A stretch of 44,168 nt of DNA from JABRWC01 sp039961675 (GTDB lineage Bacteria; Planctomycetota; Phycisphaerae; UBA1845; Fen-1342), in the NCBI GenBank assembly GCA_039961675.1, contig JABRWC010000030.1, positions 1-44,168 on the forward strand. The letters run 5' to 3'. Shown in pieces: positions 1 to 7,047 of the stretch. Positions within the stretch are counted from its first letter, which is position 1; each line of letters begins with the position of its first letter. The position numbers were made by a program, and so were the translations under genes. The notes under the pieces are model-generated. The model was not told where the DNA came from. It searched no databases and saw nothing but the letters and a program-made list of their open reading frames with translations.

Positions 1-844
1 CCCAGTTCCTCGCCGGATTCTTGATCCCATATTCCGTCGAGCCGGCCCACCAAGCCCCACTCGTACCGAAGGCTCCAAAATGCTCCGGATTCGGATACGG
101 GTCATAGTCTACCCCACCGTCGGCATCGAGGTAGCGCATGCCATCCGCAGCGGCAATGCGCTTCGCTGGCGGCCCGATTTGATCCAGGCGAGAGCGATAG
201 CCGCCCTCATGACGGATGGCGTCGTAGACGTCTGGCGCAATTGCCGCGTAGACTGGAAATGGTCGCCCGTTCACGATCGTCTCCGCGACCTTGAAAAGCT
301 CCCACTGGTCTCCCCAGTATTGAAAATACACGCTCATCAGGTAGCTGATCGGCGCATACTCCTGAAGAAACGGGTCATTGCCCGGATTGAAGTCCGCGGC
401 GTCGGGTGACCGCGCTAGCTCGTAGAGCTCATCCACTCGAAGTCCTGCGAAACTCGGGCATTGGTACCGATTGACGAGCAATTGGATGCGCTGCGCCCGC
501 GAAATCGGCATCTCTGTGTCGTAGCGTGCCACGGCGCTCATCCAATCAAACGTCTGCACCGGGAGTGACGAATCTCGCAATCGCCCTGCATCCAGGGCTC
601 CGGCTCTCAGGGGAAACCCTGTCGTATTCACTCCAGGAATCCACTCCTCATTCTCGCTGAAGTAAGCCTGCAACCCCCCGCCAAGGCTTCGGAGCTGCAC
701 CCCACACTTGGCCGCGCGCGCCGCGTCCCGCGCCCGCGAGAGGCTTGGGAGCAGGATCGAAATCAGCAGCGCAATGATCGCGACGACGACCAGGAGCTCG
801 ATCAGCGTGAATCCCGTTCGCAGTGACACGCGTTTCGTCGTCAT
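1..844 (-). CDS. Prepilin-type N-terminal cleavage/methylation domain protein, C-terminus cut by window edge
   Basis: The frame is open from ATG at 844 to the window edge, so about 281 residues are visible and the C-terminus is missing. The N-terminus is a type IV pilin / type II secretion pseudopilin signal: a short basic leader, then GFTLIELLVVVAIIALLISI (G-F-T-L-I-E cleavage/methylation motif plus hydrophobic helix), then a helix with SRARDAARAAKC. Such proteins are processed by a prepilin peptidase and assembled or anchored at the inner membrane; planctomycetes encode many of them. The rest of the visible chain resembles the secreted, DG-containing pilin-like paralogues of this phylum, but I cannot assign a specific role. 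A GGAGGAA ribosome site lies just upstream of the ATG. The 114-aa membrane protein gene ends 17 bp upstream on the same strand, so the two are probably co-transcribed. Confidence 0.85.
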   Translation of the reverse strand, partial: MTTKRVSLRTGFTLIELLVVVAIIALLISILLPSLSRARDAARAAKCGVQLRSLGGGLQAYFSENEEWIPGVNTTGFPLRAGALDAGRLRDSSLPVQTFDWMSAVARYDTEMPISRAQRIQLLVNRYQCPSFAGLRVDELYELARSPDAADFNPGNDPFLQEYAPISYLMSVYFQYWGDQWELFKVAETIVNGRPFPVYAAIAPDVYDAIRHEGGYRSRLDQIGPPAKRIAAADGMRYLDADGGVDYDPYPNPEHFGAFGTSGAWWAGSTEYGIKNPARNW

Positions 845-861
845 TTCGTTCCTCCGCATCA

Positions 862-1206
862 TCAGGGCTGTACGCGGACTTCGAGTGTCTCAAGGTCGAT
901 GACTTGGTTCTTCTCGCCGAGCTGCTGCACAACCGAGCGCTTTCGTGACGAGACGAAGACCTTCCCGTCCTCGGTCCGGTAGCACGGAACGAGCGTCGGC
1001 TCTCCCGTCTCGGGATTCGTTGCCGGCAACGTGCCCAGCGCCTTGCGATCTAGTTCGAGCATTTTGCCTGTCGTTGCGTCGACAAACAGAATCGTATCGC
1101 TCAGCTTCGGCCGCGACGGGGCTGTGAACCAGTATACCCCGCCCGCCACCAGCAAGAGAACCACCACCAGGCCGATCTTGCCCTTGTTTTCCGAAACGGC
1201 CGACAT
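862..1206 (-). CDS. Small single-pass membrane protein of unknown function
   Basis: 114 aa. Residues about 10-28 (IGLVVVLLLVAGGVYWF) form one membrane helix after a short charged N-terminus, so the rest is likely periplasmic or extracytoplasmic. The soluble part contains DTILFVDATTGKMLELDRK and VPCYRTEDGKVFVSSRKR, short beta-like segments with no catalytic motif that I recognise. It lies 17 bp upstream of the pilin-like gene on the same strand, which suggests an accessory role for that secreted protein, but this is inference from position only. A shorter frame inside the same DNA is a shadow. Confidence 0.7.
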   Translation of the reverse strand: MSAVSENKGKIGLVVVLLLVAGGVYWFTAPSRPKLSDTILFVDATTGKMLELDRKALGTLPATNPETGEPTLVPCYRTEDGKVFVSSRKRSVVQQLGEKNQVIDLETLEVRVQP

Positions 1207-1524
1207 CTGCGCTTCCTGTCGCGTCGGCGGCCCGCCGCTCGGTTCCGCGCAAACCTCGCCGGCCCGCCTGGGATGTGCCTGCCTTGCACCGCTGCGGCCC
1301 CGCTGGCCGGCCCCGCGCCGCTCTCCCCGCGGGCCGCCGGGCGGTTTCTGCGCCGCCGCACGATAGCCGCAACGTGTTACCGAACTATTAAACCGCGTGA
1401 AGCGGCGGTCGTCGATACCGAACGGGGGCCGATTTTCAAGCGGCGCACTTTCCGAGCCGCGACTGTCAGGGAGCGGTCAGCCGGCCACGTACGGCGGCGT
1501 GGGCGAATGGGGTGCCGCACCCCG

Positions 1525-1750
1525 CGTCACGCCCGCGAAGGCGGGGGTCCAGTTGGTGGCACAGGCGCCCCGCCTGGGGTCCCTGGATTCCCGCCTTCGC
1601 GGGAATGACGTAGGGATCGCGATGGCCAGGGAACTAGACATCCTGGATTCCCGCCTGCGCGGGAATGACGCGATGCGCGGGAATGACGGTGGGGGCGTTC
1701 GAGTTCTCGCCCGACGGCCGGCCTGGATTCCCGCCTGCGCGGGAATGACG
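1525..1750. repeat. Cluster of 28-bp palindromic repeats with a dRS3-like core
   Basis: Three forward copies of a 28-bp unit lie at 1583-1610, 1643-1670 and 1723-1750, with a partial copy at 1674-1688 and one inverted, slightly diverged copy at 1525-1552. Each forward unit contains the core ATTCCC-N8-GGGAAT (1587-1606, 1647-1666, 1727-1746), which folds as TTCCCGC / GCGGGAA with a 4-nt loop. The core is identical in pattern to the neisserial dRS3 repeat consensus. Spacing is irregular and copies occur in both orientations, which argues against CRISPR. The surrounding 1207-1880 has no credible gene; frames across it read repeat-derived arginine- and proline-rich sequence. Confidence 0.9.
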
Positions 1751-1880
1751 AACTGAATTGGCTTCGTTCCTACGTCCATGCGGCCCTCCGTCCCTTCCCC
1801 ATCAACCCCCCTCTCGAACGATGCCGATAACGAATCCAGCTAGACGCGATTCTCCGTGCTGGGCTGCGCGCCGCCGGCGA

Positions 1881-2034
1881 CAGCGCGTTGAAGAACCCAA
1901 CCAGCCCGTCGTGGCACCGGCGTCGCGCTGGTGAAAGCCCGGGCGGGACGCCCGTGCTACGAAGACACAGGCGGGACGCCCGTGCTACGAAAACGCAGGA
2001 GGGACGCCCGTGCCACAGGTTTTTCAGCGGGCTA
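1881..2034. repeat. Interspersed element with inverted ends and a 28-bp tandem repeat
   Basis: The left end reads CAGCGCGTTGAAGAA (1881-1895) and the right end TTTTTCAGCGGGCTA (2020-2034), an imperfect inverted pair. Inside are two 28-bp tandem units (1942-1969, 1970-1997) and a shortened third (1998-2015), each built on GGGACGCCCGTGCTAC. The left half is clearly homologous, in inverted orientation, to 13262-13342. This explains why the frame running into the downstream gene from 1931 is artefactual: it translates the repeat. Confidence 0.8.
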
Positions 2035-2050
2035 CTTTGAGGCAACGACA

Positions 2051-3187
2051 ATGAACAACACCCGCTACCTGGACTTCGCCGCGGCGCTGGGCGCGGGGCT
2101 TCCGCTCATGGCCTGCGCGTGCCGGTCCCCGGCGATCATGTCGTCGCCGGTCGAGCCGGCCTGCGATCCGCCGCGCGAGGCGTGGCCGGGCACGCTCGAC
2201 GACGCCGGCTCGGTCGCACGGAGCGCGCTTGCCGAGGCGGCGCGTCTTGGCGACCTGCGCCAACACACGTACGCCGACGCCGGGGATGATTTCGACCCGG
2301 ACGTGAGCCGCGACGGCGGCCGGCTGGCTTTCGTTTCGACGCGCCGCGGCGGCTGCGCCGAGATCTTCGTGCAGACGGTGGGGGCGCGTGATGCGACGCC
2401 GCTGACCGACGACGGCGCAGACGCGATCCAGCCGCGCTTCAGCCCCGACGGAACGCGGATCGCGTTCGCCTCGCTGCGCAGCGGAAACTGGGACATCTGG
2501 GTCATGAATTCCGATGGCACCTCGCCGCGGCGGCTGACGTACGAAGCGGAGAGCGAGATTTCGCCGTGTTGGTCGCCTGATGGCGAGGAAATCGCTTACA
2601 GCGCGTGGAATGAACGCACGCACCGCTGGGAAATCCACGCCGTCCGCGGGGGCGTACCGCACCAACGGCGGCGTGTGGCGGACGGGATGCTCCCGGCCTG
2701 GTCGCCGGACGGCAGCCTGATCGCGTACCAGAGCGAGCGCGAGCCGGGGAGCCGAAGCTTCGTCATCTGGACGATCGACGCCGCTGGCGTTGGTCCGCCA
2801 CGCGAGGTCGCCGCGAGCACGACGGCGGCGTGCGTGGCGCCGTGCTGGTCGCCGGACGGTCGCTGGGTCGGATATTCGCAGCGTCGCGAGATCGTTGAAG
2901 CGCGTTCTGAGGCCGCAGGCGAGGACTCGGCCTGTCAGCTTTGGGCGGTGGAAGTCTCAAGCGGACGGAAGCTGCCACTACTAACGGGCGAGTCTTCCAG
3001 CACGAACGCCGCGTGGACGCATGACGGCCGCGTGTTCTTCGTCCGTGCCGTTGCGGGCGGCGAGAGGGTGTACTCGGGCACCATCGCGGCCTTGGGGACG
3101 GAAAGCACAGAAAAACCGAAATTGGTGCGAAATGCCGCCGCATCCGGCGGGGATGGGGCGTCACGCATCGCACATCGCCAGGAATGA
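2051..3187 (+). CDS. TolB-like beta-propeller lipoprotein (PD40 repeats)
   Basis: 378 aa from ATG 2051. The N-terminus MNNTRYLDFAAALGAGLPLM followed by AC fits a lipoprotein signal with a lipobox-like L-M-A-C, so the protein is probably exported and lipid-anchored. About six WD40-like PD40 blades follow, seen as repeated xxPxxSPDGxxIAF patterns (for example IQPRFSPDGTRIAFAS, ISPCWSPDGEEIAYSA, MLPAWSPDGSLIAYQS, VAPCWSPDGRWVGYSQ). This is the C-terminal propeller fold of TolB; the N-terminal TolB domain is not evident, so a true Tol-Pal role is not established. The frame extends upstream to 1931, but that stretch is the translated 28-bp repeat, so 2051 is preferred. It heads a same-strand run ending with the Xer recombinase. 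Confidence 0.8.
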   Translation: MNNTRYLDFAAALGAGLPLMACACRSPAIMSSPVEPACDPPREAWPGTLDDAGSVARSALAEAARLGDLRQHTYADAGDDFDPDVSRDGGRLAFVSTRRGGCAEIFVQTVGARDATPLTDDGADAIQPRFSPDGTRIAFASLRSGNWDIWVMNSDGTSPRRLTYEAESEISPCWSPDGEEIAYSAWNERTHRWEIHAVRGGVPHQRRRVADGMLPAWSPDGSLIAYQSEREPGSRSFVIWTIDAAGVGPPREVAASTTAACVAPCWSPDGRWVGYSQRREIVEARSEAAGEDSACQLWAVEVSSGRKLPLLTGESSSTNAAWTHDGRVFFVRAVAGGERVYSGTIAALGTESTEKPKLVRNAAASGGDGASRIAHRQE

Positions 3188-3349
3188 CGTGAGATGGGTA
3201 CGGGCGTGACAGCGGGTCGCGGCAGTTCCGGACCAGAGTTGTCGGCGATTCCAGCCGATTCGCGCCGCGATTATTGGCCGGACGCTCGTGAACAGCATAA
3301 GATACTCAGGGCTCCCACCTCCGAACAACGAACGATCGACCCGACGCGT

Positions 3350-4075
3350 ATGAGCCGATCGTTTCTCGAGTTGTATGTCGTGACCGTGATTTCCGCAACG
3401 CTGGCTGGTCAATTGGCGGGAACGGGCTGCGCTCAGCGCAACGACGTGCGCGAGGAAGAGCCGCCCCCAACTACCGTCGAGGTCGTCGTCGTGACACCGG
3501 TGATGAACCTGAGCGGCAGCCTCGATTGGGACCCGGTGAAGGTGACGGATTGGTTGGCATCCGAATTGACCGGCTTCCCCGGCGTCGCAGTGGTGCCGGT
3601 CAACCGTACGCTCGCCGCACTGGATGGGTCCACGGTGGAGACTGCCGCCGAAGCGCGCGAGGTTGCGCGAAAACTCGGCGCGGACGGAGCGATCGTCGCG
3701 GCGGTAACGGAATTCAGCGGCTTCGATCCGCCGCGGATCGGCTGGGTCATGCAGTGGTACGCCGCCGGCGATGCTCCCCCGGCGGCGACGTCCGATCCGG
3801 CGAACACGTACGCCGCGGACGCAAGCGCAGTGCCGGCGCGCGTGGTCCAGGTGCAGCGCAACTTCAGCGCGGCGGACGACGACGTTCAGGAGGAGATTCG
3901 CGAGTACGCGGACGACCGCGACGAGAGCGAGAGTCCGTTCGGCTGGCGGCAGTTCATCAAGAGCCAGGAACTGTTCGTCCGTTATTCGTGCTGGTCCACG
4001 ATCCGGTCGATTCTAAGACAGCGAAACGGATACCGGACGGCCGCGCACGAGGCCGCGGCGGAGAGCGTCCCGTGA
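3350..4075 (+). CDS. Putative lipoprotein of unknown function
   Basis: 241 aa from ATG 3350. The signal ends in GQLAGTGC, a good lipobox (L-A-G-T-G-C), which decides the start over an ATG at 3194 that would bury the signal. After the Cys comes an acidic, proline-rich linker, then an alpha/beta segment (VVVVTPVMNLSG ... VAVVPVNRTLAAL ... ARKLGADGAIVAAVTEF) resembling the N-terminal fold of CsgG/FlgO/TolB-type envelope lipoproteins. The C-terminal 80 residues are charged, with no known motif. It follows the TolB-like gene by 162 bp and overlaps the next small gene by 4 bp (GTGA). An envelope role is inferred from the signal and neighbours. Confidence 0.75.
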   Translation: MSRSFLELYVVTVISATLAGQLAGTGCAQRNDVREEEPPPTTVEVVVVTPVMNLSGSLDWDPVKVTDWLASELTGFPGVAVVPVNRTLAALDGSTVETAAEAREVARKLGADGAIVAAVTEFSGFDPPRIGWVMQWYAAGDAPPAATSDPANTYAADASAVPARVVQVQRNFSAADDDVQEEIREYADDRDESESPFGWRQFIKSQELFVRYSCWSTIRSILRQRNGYRTAAHEAAAESVP

Positions 4076-4314
4076 GCGGAGCGCGGAGAATCGTAAGTCT
4101 GGTGAAGCACAACGAGCGCTTCATCTTCCGCTTCGCCCCCGGGCAGGAACCGGCCGTGCTGGAATCGCTCGTGCAGATCGCGGCGGACCCGCGAACGGCG
4201 TTCGACTGGCTGGACGCGGCGCTGGTGAGCTACGAGCTTGGCCGGACCGCGGCGGACGAGCGCAAAGCGCACGGTGCGCGAAGTCGCCGGTCGAGCGAAA
4301 CGTATCGGAGCTGA
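4072..4314 (+). CDS. Small conserved-looking protein of 80 aa, start overlaps upstream stop
   Basis: 80 aa from GTG 4072, which overlaps the upstream stop codon as GTGA, typical of translational coupling. Residues include LVKHNERFIFRFAPGQE and FDWLDAALVSYELGR, a compact mixed alpha/beta sequence without signal or membrane helix, so probably cytoplasmic. It ends 40 bp before the Xer recombinase. No function is recognised. A longer frame beginning at 3526 is mostly a shadow of the lipoprotein gene; only this part has natural-looking composition. Confidence 0.65.
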   Translation: MSGARRIVSLVKHNERFIFRFAPGQEPAVLESLVQIAADPRTAFDWLDAALVSYELGRTAADERKAHGARSRRSSETYRS

Positions 4315-4354
4315 GCCTGGGCGTATTGGGAAACCTGGACGCGAAGTGACAACC

Positions 4355-5347
4355 ATGAACTCGCAAGAATCGCTCGTCGACCTGTTCATCCGCTACTTGC
4401 GGTCGGAGCGGCATTTTTCCAGCCACACGGCCCGCTGCTACACGGCCGATTTGGAGCAGTTCATCGCGTACCTGTTCGGGGCGCCGGCGTTCCAGAAGGC
4501 CGCTCCGGCGGGGCGTAACGGCGCGACGCACGCGCACTCGGCCGAGGAGACGCACGTCGACGTGGACGCGGCGCAGCGGGACGAGAAGCTGCTGGCGGTG
4601 GACGTGGATCGCGTGCGGCTGTTTCTTTCGGAGCTGCGGGATAAGAACTACTGCAAGAGCACGGTGGCGCGCAAGCTGGCGACGCTGCGCAGCTTCTACA
4701 AGTTCCTGCTGCGGCGCGGGCTGGTGGCGGCGAACCCGGTGCAGTCGATCCGCACACCGAAGCAGGAGAAGCGGCTGCCGAAGTACCTGGAGGTGGAGCA
4801 GATCGAGCGATTGCTGAACAACTGCGACACGACCACGCTGCTGGGGGCGCGCGACCGGTCGATCCTGGAGACGCTGTATTCGACGGGCATCCGCGTCAGC
4901 GAGCTTGTGGCGCTGAACGTGGACGACGTGGACCTGACCAGCAGCGTGCTGCGCGTGCGCGGCAAGGGGAAGCGGGAGCGCATCATCCCGCTGGGGCCCG
5001 GCGCGGTGCGCGCGATCCTGCACTACCTCGACCTGCGGCGCACGGTCGTGATGAACGGCCGGGCCGACCCGGAGTCGCTTTTCATCAACAAGCACGGACA
5101 GCGCCTGAGCACGCGCAGCGTCCGCCGCAAGCTCGACAAGTACCTGCTCCAAGCGGGGCTGGACCTTTCGGTCAGCCCGCACACGCTGCGGCACAGCTTC
5201 GCGACGCACATGCTGCGGCGCGGGGCGGACCTGCGCAGCGTGCAGCAGATGCTCGGGCACCAGAGCCTGAGCACGACGCAGATTTACACGCACCTGACGA
5301 CCAACGACGTCAAGACCGAGTACGAGAGGGCCCACCCGCGCGCGTAG
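4355..5347 (+). CDS. xerC: Site-specific tyrosine recombinase, XerC/XerD type
   Basis: 330 aa from ATG 4355. It has an N-terminal SAM-like core-binding domain (about 1-130) and a C-terminal catalytic domain (about 140-330). All catalytic residues are visible: R180 (TGIRVSEL), K204 (RGKGKRER), H276 and R279 (PHTLRHSFATHML), H302 (LGHQSLSTTQ) and nucleophile Y311 (IYTHL). Xer proteins resolve chromosome dimers at dif near the terminus. The family is usually about 300 aa; the extra length is a hydrophilic insertion at about residues 47-79 of the core-binding domain (rich in H, E, D, including ETHVDVDAAQRDEK). It is the last gene of a plus-strand run and is followed by an imperfect hairpin. No phage or transposon genes are adjacent, so a housekeeping Xer is more likely than an element integrase. 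XerC versus XerD cannot be settled. Confidence 0.92.
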   Translation: MNSQESLVDLFIRYLRSERHFSSHTARCYTADLEQFIAYLFGAPAFQKAAPAGRNGATHAHSAEETHVDVDAAQRDEKLLAVDVDRVRLFLSELRDKNYCKSTVARKLATLRSFYKFLLRRGLVAANPVQSIRTPKQEKRLPKYLEVEQIERLLNNCDTTTLLGARDRSILETLYSTGIRVSELVALNVDDVDLTSSVLRVRGKGKRERIIPLGPGAVRAILHYLDLRRTVVMNGRADPESLFINKHGQRLSTRSVRRKLDKYLLQAGLDLSVSPHTLRHSFATHMLRRGADLRSVQQMLGHQSLSTTQIYTHLTTNDVKTEYERAHPRA

Positions 5348-5354
5348 CGCCGGG

Positions 5355-5434
5355 CGCGAAGTCGCAATTGCCGAGAGCGAAGAACGAATTCAGGCAACGC
5401 TGCGGCGGGTTCTGAATCTCGTTTCGCACAATTG
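5355..5434. terminator. Imperfect hairpin between convergent genes, made from an interspersed repeat
   Basis: 5377-5393 and 5412-5427 pair as GCGAA, ACGA and TTCAG blocks with small bulges, and CAATTG at 5365-5370 and 5429-5434 can extend the stem. It sits 7 bp after the recombinase stop and before the convergent phosphoesterase gene, so it may end transcription from both sides. There is no U-tract. About 39 bp at 5355-5393 resemble the repeat at the end of the MFS gene near 14671-14709. Confidence 0.5.
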
Positions 5435-5488
5435 GTCATCCGCAGTTCGCTCGTCGCGACTCACGGGCGCTGCGCCAACGGCACGTGC

Positions 5489-6502
5489 TCATCCGGGCTT
5501 CGGCGCCGCCCAGCCGTACGTGACGTACTCGTGCTCGAACGAGCCGTCGTCATGCAGGTTGATGAGCGCGTAGCCCTCGGAAAACTCGTAGTGCGGCCCC
5601 TTCCACCACGCCCCGCACACCGCGCCGTTGCACAGGTACGTCGTGCCCAGGTAGTCCACGCGGTCCACCAGGTGCAGGTGCCCACTCAGCGCCAGCCGCA
5701 CATTCCCATGCTTATAGAACAGGTCCTTGATCCGCCGCGCGTCGATGTGCATGTACGACGCCGGCACGTCCCAGTTGCCGCTCTTCTCTCGCTGGCCGTC
5801 GAACAGCGCGGCCGCCGAGAAGATCGGGATGTGCGAAAGGACCAGCACCGGCATGCCCCGCGGGACCGCGGCCAGCTCCGCCCCGAGCCACTCGAACTGC
5901 TCATCGTCCAGCTTGCCGATGTAGCCGTCGCCGTTCGGAAAGACGCTGTCCAGCACCACGAAGCGCCAACCCGCACGGTCGAAGCTGCGGTACGGCCGCT
6001 GAATGCCGAACATGTCCATGGCCCATTTCTTTCCCCAGCCGGGCTCGCTGCCGGTGGTCTTGGACCGGGCCTTGTGCCAACCCCACACGTCGTGGTTGCC
6101 GATGCAGCTCTCCACGGGCAGCGAGCACTCGGCCTTGAGCACCTGCTTCCAAAGCTCCCATTGCAGCCGCGTGCGCGCCTCGTCCGCCTCGAAGCAGTCC
6201 ATGATCGTGTCGCCGCCGGTCAGGATCAGGTCGGGCTTGTCCCGCTGGGCCTGGACGTGCCGCAGGCACTCGGCGAGACCCTCGCCGGCCTTCAGCTCAG
6301 GTTGAACGTGAATGTCCGTCAAATGGGCGACACGCAGCACGCGCTTGCGCTGGGCGGGCCGCGGCGGCGGGACCGATGCGGGCTGCCGTTCCTGCGCCCC
6401 TGCCGCCGGCGAGCGGCCGAGCGCCGCGACGGACGCGACGGCAACCGCTCCGTGCAGGAACTCGCGGCGAGAGGTCGATGACTGACGTACGTTGCGATTC
6501 AT
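5489..6502 (-). CDS. TAT-exported calcineurin-like metallophosphoesterase
   Basis: 337 aa from ATG 6502, with GGAG eight bases upstream. The N-terminus has a twin-arginine signal (S-R-R-E-F-L at 11-16, then an alanine-rich hydrophobic stretch), so it is predicted to be exported folded. The catalytic fold is marked by the usual metal ligands: D63-x-H65 (LTDIHVQ), GGD 96-98, GNHD 135-138, H224 (LSHIP) and GHLH 274-277. The family hydrolyses phosphomonoesters or diesters with a two-metal centre; the substrate is unknown. It is transcribed alone, convergent with the recombinase and divergent from glutamine synthetase. Confidence 0.9.
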   Translation of the reverse strand: MNRNVRQSSTSRREFLHGAVAVASVAALGRSPAAGAQERQPASVPPPRPAQRKRVLRVAHLTDIHVQPELKAGEGLAECLRHVQAQRDKPDLILTGGDTIMDCFEADEARTRLQWELWKQVLKAECSLPVESCIGNHDVWGWHKARSKTTGSEPGWGKKWAMDMFGIQRPYRSFDRAGWRFVVLDSVFPNGDGYIGKLDDEQFEWLGAELAAVPRGMPVLVLSHIPIFSAAALFDGQREKSGNWDVPASYMHIDARRIKDLFYKHGNVRLALSGHLHLVDRVDYLGTTYLCNGAVCGAWWKGPHYEFSEGYALINLHDDGSFEHEYVTYGWAAPKPG

Positions 6503-7047
6503 GTTTTGGCTCCGGAACGTAGCTTGCAGACGGAACTACGCGGGGGTCCAACCGCGCGCCGCCGCGTCAGAGTTGCGCGTAGCATAGACCGGCGTGGGGC
6601 GGCGGACGATTCGGTCCGTGTTAATTCGGCGTGCAGTCAGCGCCGCCGCGGTTCACCCACTTCGGGGCGTGACATGGGGCGGGGATCTCGTGTAAGATGG
6701 CTGGGCCGGCGATGGGCCGCAGTTCTTGAGGAACGCCGAGTGCACACGATGGGTGCGACGAGTCCGAGGGGCGTTTCATTTGCAGCGCGGTCCTGCGCCC
6801 ACGGCGCCGCCCACCCGTCCGTCGCGGCCCAATCGCACCGGCAATGCGCCCGCACGGGCGCAGACATGATTGGGGTATAAAACCGGGCATTGTCGTTTTC
6901 GTCGCGCGCCGATCGCTGGATCGGGCGTCGCGGCGTTCATTGCATTCTGTACGAGACCGACGTTCTCATCATCGAATGACAATCGCGTCTTGCACTGCGA
7001 CGCCGATGGGGACTTCCGTGAGCGCAGTGCAGAAAGGCAGCACTCAC
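6503..7047. other. Intergenic region between divergent genes, upstream of glutamine synthetase
   Basis: No credible gene: frames here are rich in Arg, Gly and Ser and overlap each other on both strands. A perfect inverted repeat TGCGCCC/GGGCGCA with a 4-nt loop is at 6845-6862, followed by GGGGTATAAAA at about 6871-6881. No convincing sigma-70 or sigma-54 promoter could be paired. A leader RNA or nitrogen-control site upstream of glnN is possible but unsupported. Confidence 0.5.

Noticed and set aside
1525..1750. CRISPR array
   Set aside because: Repeats are internally palindromic, irregularly spaced, present in both orientations, and no cas genes are present.
4121..5335. 404-residue minus-strand frame opposite the Xer recombinase
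   Set aside because: The recombinase has all catalytic residues; the antisense frame has none and is compositionally abnormal.
6844..7047. Upstream extension of glutamine synthetase
   Set aside because: The chosen start gives the family's usual length (731 aa); the extension has no conserved character.
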